Shown here: positions 51,134 to 58,324 of the stretch, one piece after another
How positions within the stretch are numbered: the first letter of the stretch is position 1
Layout of the letters: every line of letters begins with the position of its first letter
DNA from: Stieleria mannarensis
GTDB lineage: Bacteria; Planctomycetota; Planctomycetia; Pirellulales; Pirellulaceae
Reading direction: 5' to 3'
Length of the DNA stretch: 64,000 nucleotides
NCBI RefSeq assembly: GCF_014154935.1
Contig: NZ_JACEHH010000033.1
Coordinates: forward strand, 1 to 64,000
The notes under the pieces: generated by a model
Told to the model about the DNA's origin: nothing
Seen by the model: the letters and a program-made list of their open reading frames with translations, nothing else
The model's database searches: none
Translations under genes and position numbers: made by a program

Positions 51134-53593
51134 TCACTGGGGCAGTTGGTACTGCTGGAAACCGGTTTCGTCGTCGATCGAATCGAAGAACCCTTGCTGG
51201 ACCTTGGCGGCGGTTCCGTCGGACATGAACATCGCCATGATGCGTTCGGATTGCTGGGAGAAGATCGCCCGCAGGTCCGATGTCGCGGGTTGCAAACTGG
51301 TGCGTTTGACGACGTAGAAAACGCGTTCGGGGCCGTTGGGGGCGACGACGTGCTCGCCACTCTCGGCGTTGAAGACGGTTTTCATGAAGTCTTCGTCGAT
51401 CGAGTCCAACTCGGGGATGTTGCCGATCGTGAAGCTGCCGAAGCCGACCATGTTCAGCCATGAAAACGGCCCCAGATCCTTGTAGTAGTTCTCTTTGCGG
51501 TCTTCGGGAACCAGTTGCTCCAGCGTTTTTCCTCCGTCGGCGGATTCGGCCATCGCGGTGGCGGCTTGTTTGGCCAATTCACGGGCCTGGGTGAAGCGAA
51601 TCGCCGCGACGACTTCATCGCGAACCTCGTCCAGTTCGGGCGTGTAGGCTTCCTTTTCTTCGGTCTTCCAGCTCAGGTAGGTGCGCTGGGTTTCCAAGTC
51701 GACCGAGGTCGCCGGGGTGAACAGTTCCTGCTTGATCACCTGGCCTTCGATGCCGAACATCATCGCCGCGAAGGGGACGCCGCGTTGCGTCAATGCGGTG
51801 CTTTCTTCGACCGAGTTGGCGATCGGTTCATCGGCCAGCGAGACCGGGTCGAAGGGGCCGATCTTGCGATAGGTCAGGCCCAGTTCATCGGCCAATGATT
51901 TCAGATTCGGACGCTCGGGGGCCGGCGTCGCATCATCGCCGCCGACGCCGTAGATAGCACGTGCCCGCGAGTACTTTCGCATCACGTTGCGTGCTTTGGC
52001 GATCGCCGCGTCACGGGCCTCGCGGGCCGGCGCGTCGACCATCGTTTGGGCGATCTGATCGCGGACTTCTTCAAACGGGCGGTAACGCGGCTCGGGAGTG
52101 GTCTCTTCGGAGGCGTTTTCGTCGGCCGCAGGTTCTTCGGCCGGGCTTCCCTCGGCTGCCGCTTCTTCGGAATCTGATGCATCGGCGTCGGATTCGTTCG
52201 CCGCCGGGGCGTCTGCGGATTCGGTCGACGCATCGCTCTGCATGGCGACCAAGCGAACGCCGCTCGAATCGCGGCCGGTCGCCGATTGGTCGTCCGATTC
52301 AGGAGCCTCGTCGGGCGTTTCCTCGGTGGAGGTCTCTTCAGCGGCTTCGATGTCCAGATTGCTGGCTTTTTCGAGCTCATTGGAGAATTCTTCGACCTGT
52401 TTTTGCTGAGCCGCTTTGGTTTCGGCGGACGCTTCTTTTTCGTCCTCGGCGGGTGTTTCGGCGGGTGTTTCGGCAGGTGTTTCGGCGGGCGTTTCGGATT
52501 CGCTCGCCGCTTCGTCCTTCATTTCCGCCGGCGGAGTCGCTTCGGCCGAGGCAGCATCCGAGGTGTTTTCCGGCGTTTCTGCCTCGCTCATTTCAGCTTC
52601 GGCGGCGGTTTCTTCCGCGGCGGGCGCCTCGGGCGTTTCCGGCTGGATCACGACATCCGGGGGCAACTGAAAGGCGCCGCCGGCTTTTCGCCGTTCGTAT
52701 TCGGCTTTGATTTCTTCTTCGGACAACTTAGCGACTTCGGCGTCGCGGAACGCTTGCAATTCGCCCAACAGGTATTCAAAGCTTGCGGTTTCGCGTCGGC
52801 GGAATCCGGGTTCGGGCGATTGGTCGCTGGGGTACCGGTCTTTACCGGCTTCGTAGACGGCCACGACGTCGCTTTCGGAGGGATTGGCGTCGGTTTCGTC
52901 GACGTAGTCATTGACCAGCACACCATAGGCGTTGATGGTCGCTTTCTGGTTCAGTTTCAGGAAGTTGTTCCAGTGGTCCAGCGGCGATTGCAAGGGGAAC
53001 TGCCCGCGGGCGACCGTGGCGCTTGCGCCGCGGAAATACAGGGCCGACAGCAGCTGTTTTCGCAGCATGTCGTACAGTTGGTACTGGCCCATTTGGTTGT
53101 TCGTTTCGCGGCGCAACATGGCGAACATTTCCCGCTCGCTCATCGTCCCGTCGGTGAATTGTTCCAGCCAGATGGCCAGCGAGGTGTCGTCCAGCTCGAA
53201 GCCTTGTTTTTGTGCTTCGGCGGCGAATTGCATGGTGCGGATCGACATGTCGTCGCTGGGCGAGCCGTTGATTCCGACCGATTGGATCTGGTTGGATTGC
53301 TGGTCAAAGACGAACCCGGGGACTTTGGGGGTCCCGCCCCGCCGGATCGTTTCCTGGGCCAATTTGCGCAGGTACTGGACCGTCGCGTAGTGTTTTTGGG
53401 TGAAACTGTTGACGCGGCTGGCCGTCAGGGACACGCCATTAAACTCGGCCAAAACCGGATCGGTCATGCCCGGCCCGGCCCGTCGCATGTATTCCGAAAC
53501 TGTCGGCAGCACCACAAAGGCGAACATGGCCAGCAGAATCAGGAAGGTCATGGTGACCTTTTGATTGCGTCGAAACAGCTCCAGAGGACTCAT
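51134..53593 (-). CDS. Membrane-anchored SurA/PpiD-like periplasmic protein
   Basis: 819 residues. MSPLELFRRNQKVTMTFLIL starts a PpiD-like topology: a short cytoplasmic tail, one helix (residues 15-32) and a large periplasmic part. Residues 45-270 look like a SurA/PpiD chaperone domain (VLAEFNGVSLTASRVNSF, the residue region IWLEQFTDGTMSEREMFAML). A long Glu/Ala/Ser/Pro linker (about 310-480) with Ala-Glu-Thr-Pro repeats replaces or interrupts the expected parvulin domain. The C-terminal 300 residues are again globular. PPIase activity is uncertain because no parvulin signature is evident. It probably assists folding of exported proteins, in keeping with HtrA and CtpA in this window. Confidence 0.8.
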   Translation of the reverse strand: MSPLELFRRNQKVTMTFLILLAMFAFVVLPTVSEYMRRAGPGMTDPVLAEFNGVSLTASRVNSFTQKHYATVQYLRKLAQETIRRGGTPKVPGFVFDQQSNQIQSVGINGSPSDDMSIRTMQFAAEAQKQGFELDDTSLAIWLEQFTDGTMSEREMFAMLRRETNNQMGQYQLYDMLRKQLLSALYFRGASATVARGQFPLQSPLDHWNNFLKLNQKATINAYGVLVNDYVDETDANPSESDVVAVYEAGKDRYPSDQSPEPGFRRRETASFEYLLGELQAFRDAEVAKLSEEEIKAEYERRKAGGAFQLPPDVVIQPETPEAPAAEETAAEAEMSEAETPENTSDAASAEATPPAEMKDEAASESETPAETPAETPAETPAEDEKEASAETKAAQQKQVEEFSNELEKASNLDIEAAEETSTEETPDEAPESDDQSATGRDSSGVRLVAMQSDASTESADAPAANESDADASDSEEAAAEGSPAEEPAADENASEETTPEPRYRPFEEVRDQIAQTMVDAPAREARDAAIAKARNVMRKYSRARAIYGVGGDDATPAPERPNLKSLADELGLTYRKIGPFDPVSLADEPIANSVEESTALTQRGVPFAAMMFGIEGQVIKQELFTPATSVDLETQRTYLSWKTEEKEAYTPELDEVRDEVVAAIRFTQARELAKQAATAMAESADGGKTLEQLVPEDRKENYYKDLGPFSWLNMVGFGSFTIGNIPELDSIDEDFMKTVFNAESGEHVVAPNGPERVFYVVKRTSLQPATSDLRAIFSQQSERIMAMFMSDGTAAKVQQGFFDSIDDETGFQQYQLPQ
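52447..52498. repeat. 12-bp in-frame tandem repeat in the PpiD-like gene
   Basis: Four units of GGTGTTTCGGCG with single-base variants. On the coding strand they give the Ala-Glu-Thr-Pro repeat of the acidic linker. Confidence 0.88.
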
Positions 53594-53843
53594 AGCGGGG
53601 GCTTTCGGGGGGAGAAAAGGAACGGGGGTGCGGAAATCGGAAGCGGAAAGGGTATCGCCGCGTCTTTTCGAGGGTCAAGCCGGAATCACGCTAATTCGCG
53701 TTGCTTGCCGGCCGCCGGTCGGTTATCAGACTGATCCGGGGGCAGCTTCTTGAGCTTAGCGGATTGACGAGATCCTGCCTTCACCGCTACCACTAAACCG
53801 AGCGAACCCGATCTACCGACCCCGAGCAGAACAGCTTTTTTTG

Positions 53844-56582
53844 ATGGCAAAGAGCAACGGCAAGAGCCTGGTGATCGTCGAATCACCCGCAAAAGCACGC
53901 ACGATCTCGAAGTTTTTAGGTGCGGCCTATCAGGTCGAAGCCAGCATCGGGCACGTCCGAGATCTGCCCGAGGGCAAAAAAGATGTCCCCGAAAAGTATC
54001 GTGACCAGCCCTGGGCGTACCTGGGCGTGAACGTCGACGAGGGGTTCGAACCGCTGTACATCGTGCCCTCGGACAAAAAAAAGCACGTCAGCAAATTAAA
54101 AGCGGCACTCAAGGAAGCAGACAACCTGTATCTGGCGACCGATGAAGACCGCGAGGGTGAGGCGATCAGCTGGCACCTTCACGAGTTGCTCAAGCCGAAA
54201 GTGCCGGTGCACCGACTGGTTTTCCACGAAATCACCAAGGAAGCGATCACCGACGCGTTGGAACACACGCGGGAGATCGACCAGGGCTTGGTCCGGGCCC
54301 AGGAAACCCGCCGGATTCTCGACCGCTTGTACGGCTATGACATGTCCCAATTGCTGTGGCGAAAGGTCGGCAGCGGGACCTCGGCCGGTCGCGTGCAAAG
54401 CGTCGCGGTGCGATTGATCGTCCAGCGGGAACGCGAGCGAATCGCGTTTGTCAAAGCGACTTACTGGGACATCGACGCGGTCTTTCAAACCGGCAGCAAC
54501 GAATCGCTGCCGGCGACGTTGACGCGTTACAACGACAAAAAAGTGCCCTCGGGCAAGGACTTTGATTCCAAAACCGGCAAGCCGACCAAGTCGGATCTGC
54601 TGCTGCTGAGCGAAAAAGAAACCAACGAGCTGGCCGAAACGCTGCGGACGACCGAGTTCGCGGTTTCCAAGGTCGAGGTCAAGCCGTTTTCCGAACGCCC
54701 CCGGGCCCCGTTTACCACCAGCACGCTGCAACAGGAGGCCAACCGGAAACTCGGTTTCGGTGCCAAACGCACGATGGGCGCGGCACAAAAACTGTACGAA
54801 AACGGTTACATCACCTACATGCGGACCGACAGCACCACGCTGTCCAAAGAAGCCGTCTCGGCGGCTCGGTCGCTGGTGCAGTCGGTCTACGGCGAAAACT
54901 ACCTGCACCCGAGCGTTCGCGTTTACAAGGGCAAGGTCAAAAATGCCCAGGAGGCTCACGAGGCCATTCGCCCGGCCGGAACCCAGTTCCCTACGCCGGA
55001 ATCGCTGAAGGGCCAGTTGGATTCGGATCAATTCCGGCTGTACGACCTGATTTGGAAGCGGACCGTCGCCTGCCAGATGGCCGACGCCCGCAAGCAGCGG
55101 ATCAGCGTGACGATCCAGGGCGGCGGGGCGACGTTTACCGCGACCGGGACCAGCATCCTGTTCGAAGGGTTCTTGCGAGCCTACGTCGAGGGCAGCGACA
55201 ACCCCGAAGCGGAATTGGCCGACAAGGAGCGGATTCTGCCCAACGTCGCCGAAAGCGATCCGTTGACGCCCACATCGATGGATCCCAAAAGCCACACCAC
55301 CCAGCCGCCAGCCCGCTTTACCGAAGCCTCGCTGACACGAACCTTGGAAGAAAAAGGTATCGGTCGGCCCAGTACGTTCGCATCGATCATCGGCACGATC
55401 ACCGACGAACGCCGCAATTACATCTATAAAAAAGGCAACGCGTTGGTGCCCAGCTGGCGCGCATTCAGCGTCACGCGGTTGATGGAAGAGCACTTCGGGA
55501 CTCTGGTCGATTACCAGTTCACCGCCGACATGGAGGACTTCCTGGACTCGATCAGCCGTAACGAAGGCGGCGCCGAAGAGTACCTGCGGCGGTTCTATTT
55601 CGGCGAAGACGGTCCGGCCAGCGAAGCGATCAAGAAGCTGGAAGTCGACCACAACGTCGCCCTGAAGCCGCGTCTGGAAAAGAAGCTCGAGGAAATCGAT
55701 CCCCGCGTGACCGCACGGTTCTCGTTAGGGCTGCCCAGCGAAGGGGATCACCGCGAGGAGGTGTTCGTCCGCGTCGGCAAGTACGGGCCGTTCTTGGAGC
55801 AAGGGGAACGCAAGGCGCCGATCCCCGAAGGTCTGCCGCCGGATGAGCTGGATCTGGTCAAGGCGATCGAGTTGCTCGATGCCGGCCAGGTTGAAGAGGA
55901 GCCCTTGGGGACGCACCCGGAAACCGGAAAGCCGATCTATGTCAAAATCGGTCGCTTCGGACCCTATGTCCAACTGGGGGCGCCCGACGACAAAGAGAAG
56001 AAAAACCAGTCCCTGCTCAAGGGCATGACGGTCGACGACCTGACGCTGGAGATGGCGTGCAAGTTGCTCGAATTGCCGCGAACGCTAGGCAATTTTCCCG
56101 ACAACGACCAGCCGATCCAAGCCTTCGACGGTCGCTATGGGCCGTACGTGAAATGCGAAAAGGAAACGCGGTCCCTGCCCGACGGCGTGTCGCCGCTGGA
56201 AGTCACGCTGGATGAAGCGATCAAGCTGTTGCGCGAGCCGAAACGCCGCGGCCGGGCGGCGCCCAAAGAGCCGATCAAGGTGTTTGAGAACAAGTCGCCG
56301 GTGACCGAAGGCGAGGTCAAGGTGTTGGACGGCCGTTACGGACCCTACGTCACCGACGGCGACACCAACGCCTCGTTGCCCAAGGGGACCGACCCGAAAG
56401 AACTGACGTTCGAATCGGCGATCGACCTGCTGGCCGAACGGGCCGCCAAGGGCGGATCGAAAAAGAAGAAGAAAAAGAAAAAGGCCGCCAAAAAGAAGAA
56501 GGCGACCAAGAAAAAGGCCACCAAGAAGAAAGCGGCTAAAAAGAAGACCACCAAAAAGAAGGGTGTCAAAAAGAAGTCCTAG
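53844..56582 (+). CDS. topA: DNA topoisomerase I (type IA) with lysine-rich tail
   Basis: 912 residues from ATG at 53844. It relaxes negative supercoils by single-strand passage. The Toprim domain has VIVESPAKARTI and the acidic ATDEDREGEAISW. The active-site tyrosine is about residue 325 in YITYMRTDST, and GIGRPSTFASIIGTI follows. Instead of zinc fingers, the C-terminus has Toprim C-terminal repeats (YVKIGRFGPYVQLG, FDGRYGPYVKC, LDGRYGPYVTDG). It ends in about 40 residues of nearly pure Lys/Ala/Thr, a histone-H1-like DNA-binding tail known in actinobacterial and planctomycete enzymes. A repeat with inverted GGGGCAGAATGAT units follows the stop. Confidence 0.96.
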   Translation: MAKSNGKSLVIVESPAKARTISKFLGAAYQVEASIGHVRDLPEGKKDVPEKYRDQPWAYLGVNVDEGFEPLYIVPSDKKKHVSKLKAALKEADNLYLATDEDREGEAISWHLHELLKPKVPVHRLVFHEITKEAITDALEHTREIDQGLVRAQETRRILDRLYGYDMSQLLWRKVGSGTSAGRVQSVAVRLIVQRERERIAFVKATYWDIDAVFQTGSNESLPATLTRYNDKKVPSGKDFDSKTGKPTKSDLLLLSEKETNELAETLRTTEFAVSKVEVKPFSERPRAPFTTSTLQQEANRKLGFGAKRTMGAAQKLYENGYITYMRTDSTTLSKEAVSAARSLVQSVYGENYLHPSVRVYKGKVKNAQEAHEAIRPAGTQFPTPESLKGQLDSDQFRLYDLIWKRTVACQMADARKQRISVTIQGGGATFTATGTSILFEGFLRAYVEGSDNPEAELADKERILPNVAESDPLTPTSMDPKSHTTQPPARFTEASLTRTLEEKGIGRPSTFASIIGTITDERRNYIYKKGNALVPSWRAFSVTRLMEEHFGTLVDYQFTADMEDFLDSISRNEGGAEEYLRRFYFGEDGPASEAIKKLEVDHNVALKPRLEKKLEEIDPRVTARFSLGLPSEGDHREEVFVRVGKYGPFLEQGERKAPIPEGLPPDELDLVKAIELLDAGQVEEEPLGTHPETGKPIYVKIGRFGPYVQLGAPDDKEKKNQSLLKGMTVDDLTLEMACKLLELPRTLGNFPDNDQPIQAFDGRYGPYVKCEKETRSLPDGVSPLEVTLDEAIKLLREPKRRGRAAPKEPIKVFENKSPVTEGEVKVLDGRYGPYVTDGDTNASLPKGTDPKELTFESAIDLLAERAAKGGSKKKKKKKKAAKKKKATKKKATKKKAAKKKTTKKKGVKKKS

Positions 56583-56631
56583 CCGTGCAGCCCTCTTGGG
56601 ATCAGCCGCTCGGCACCAGCCCGCGGGCATT

Positions 56632-56662
56632 TCATCATTCTGCCCCGGATCATTCTGCCATT
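56632..56662. repeat. Inverted GGGGCAGAATGAT pair (family A, copy 4)
   Basis: ATCATTCTGCCCCGGATCAT, then TCTGCC: two units in reverse orientation, about 50 bases after the topA stop. Confidence 0.75.
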
Positions 56663-56819
56663 CCCCCTCCCGCGTCCCTTGGACGTGTCAGGTGGCGAGG
56701 TCGAAGCGGATCGGCGCATCGAAACGCACTACTCGGCGGGGCGAAAACCGACTAAACTTCGCGGCCCGACGAAAAACATCTTACAAATTCACGTCCCAAT
56801 TCACTTTTTGGAGTTCCCT

Positions 56820-56999
56820 ATGCCAAGTGGCATCGAACGAGTCCGCGAGATCAAACGCCTTCGCACCCGCCGCAAAAAAGTCGCCAAGTTGCTCGCCCGA
56901 GCCAAGGCCGGCACGATGGAAAAGTCCGAAGTCGTTCGCAAGCTGAAGCGATTGACCCCCGGTGCGGACGTGATCATCGCCCGTGAAGGCTTGAAGTAA
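56820..56999 (+). CDS. Small basic protein (DUF6800-like)
   Basis: 59 residues from ATG at 56820, with GGAG about seven bases upstream. The sequence is highly charged and helical: GIERVREIKRLRTRRKKVAK, then AGTMEKSEVVRKLKRLTPGA and a hydrophobic end ADVIIAREGLK. I recall similar short Arg/Lys-rich planctomycete proteins grouped as DUF6800. It could bind nucleic acid or the ribosome, but that is a guess from composition. It lies downstream of topA, separated by about 240 bases. Confidence 0.75.
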   Translation: MPSGIERVREIKRLRTRRKKVAKLLARAKAGTMEKSEVVRKLKRLTPGADVIIAREGLK

Positions 57000-57409
57000 C
57001 CGATCGCGAAAAGGCTTGGAATCGCCGGCGAAGGCCCGAAAGGCACCGCCCATGGCCCAAATATCGTTTTTCGCCCCCCGGTCATCAGGCAGCTGACGGT
57101 CGTCGCGGTTGGCGGCGCCGGGGCGCATGATCCGATCGGTTGACGTTTGCACAGCGAGGTCGACCGCGGCTTCCGCATCCCGATGCCCGGTTCGATGTTC
57201 ACATCCTGCCGCCGACACTCCCCCCGCCATCGCTCCAACGCCGGTTTCAAGCATCGACCGCCGAGTGTGATGGGGCTCGCCTCGCCCTGCTTGGCTCCCC
57301 GCTGGGTGCACAGGGAGCATTTTCCCGGCAACGTTCTGAACCACGTCTCCCGTCGAGGCGTACCTGACGCCTAACGTCTCTCCCGACCCCTACCCTCCTA
57401 TAGACCAAC
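57000..57409. other. Intergenic region without a supported gene
   Basis: It contains GAAGGCCCGAAAGGCACC near 57029. A minus-strand open frame (56781-57344) overlaps the small basic protein gene and shows no domain. I see no repeat of the other families and no clear promoter. Confidence 0.4.
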
Positions 57410-58153
57410 ATGACAACGACCGAACAGCGTCGTCCGATGATCGAAGCGGACGGACTGAGCAAGTTCTATGGTCCGTTCGCGGCCGCCCGTGACGTGAATT
57501 TCTCGGTTTTGCAGGGCGAACTGGTCGCATTTCTCGGCCCCAACGGTGCCGGCAAAAGCACCACGATGAAGATGCTGACCGGCTACATCGCGCCCAGCGA
57601 AGGTGAAGCTCGGATCGCCGGACACAACATGATGGACGATCGCATCGAGGGCAGCCGCCATCTGGGGTACCTGCCCGAAAGCGGGCCGTTGTACATGGAA
57701 ATGACCCCCTCGGGCATGTTGGATTTCTTTGCCGAGGCACGCGGGTTGGTCGGGGCCAAGAAACGGGATCGCGTCGAAGCGGTCGTCGAAATCTGTGACC
57801 TGTCCTCGGTGATGTACAAACCGATCAGCAAGCTGTCCAAGGGTTTCAAACAGCGGGTCGGGATGAGCCAGGCGCTGCTGCACGATCCGGATGTGTTGAT
57901 TTTGGACGAGCCCACCGCGGGGTTGGACCCCAATCAGATCCGTGGCGTCCGCAAGACGATGCGAAAGCTGGCCGAGACGAAAACGATTTTGCTGTCGACC
58001 CACATTTTGCAAGAGGTCGAAGCGATGGCCAATCGCGTCGTGATGATCAACGAAGGCCGCCTGGTCTATGACGGCGACGTCAACGGTTTGCGCGAGCACG
58101 GCAATGACGACTTGGATCAAGCGTTCCACCAACTGACGCAGTTCGACGCGTAA
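57410..58153 (+). CDS. gldA: ABC transporter ATP-binding protein (GldA-type)
   Basis: 247 residues. A single ABC domain with Walker A GPNGAGKST, signature LSKGFKQRV, Walker B LILDEPTAGLD and the switch histidine in STHIL. The SKFYGPFAAARDVNFSVLQG start and GGY-like YIAPSEGEARIAGHN are typical of the GldA/CcmA subgroup. The two following genes encode a GldF-GldG fusion and a DUF4340 protein, the standard cassette, so the ATPase energises that transporter. In Bacteroidetes Gld genes are needed for gliding. In planctomycetes the cargo is unknown. ATG at 57410; a 171-bp gap filled by family D repeats separates it from the next gene. Confidence 0.92.
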   Translation: MTTTEQRRPMIEADGLSKFYGPFAAARDVNFSVLQGELVAFLGPNGAGKSTTMKMLTGYIAPSEGEARIAGHNMMDDRIEGSRHLGYLPESGPLYMEMTPSGMLDFFAEARGLVGAKKRDRVEAVVEICDLSSVMYKPISKLSKGFKQRVGMSQALLHDPDVLILDEPTAGLDPNQIRGVRKTMRKLAETKTILLSTHILQEVEAMANRVVMINEGRLVYDGDVNGLREHGNDDLDQAFHQLTQFDA

Positions 58154-58160
58154 ATCACCT

Positions 58161-58287
58161 GTGGGATAGGCTTCCAGCCTGTCGTCGGCCGGCACAGAAC
58201 CCGTGCGGCCGAAAGCTTCATCCGCGATGAATGACGAGCCTGGAAGCCGATCCCACAATGACCCGACAGGCTAGAAGCCTATCCCAC
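58161..58287. repeat. GTGGGATAGGCTTCCAGCCTGTC repeats (family D, copy 2)
   Basis: GTGGGATAGGCTTCCAGCCT is mirrored by ACAGGCTAGAAGCCTATCCC, with an inner inverted unit GAGCCTGGAAGCCGATCCCA. It again sits between two genes of one operon, as the copy at 20934 does. Confidence 0.85.
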
Positions 58288-58324
58288 TCGGACCCTACCC
58301 CCACCCTTCTCCGCCCGATTTGTT

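Noticed and set aside
56781-57344. Minus-strand open frame overlapping the small basic protein gene
   Set aside because: It overlaps a better-supported gene with a Shine-Dalgarno sequence and has no recognisable domain; a passing resemblance to a PP2C-type segment was too weak.
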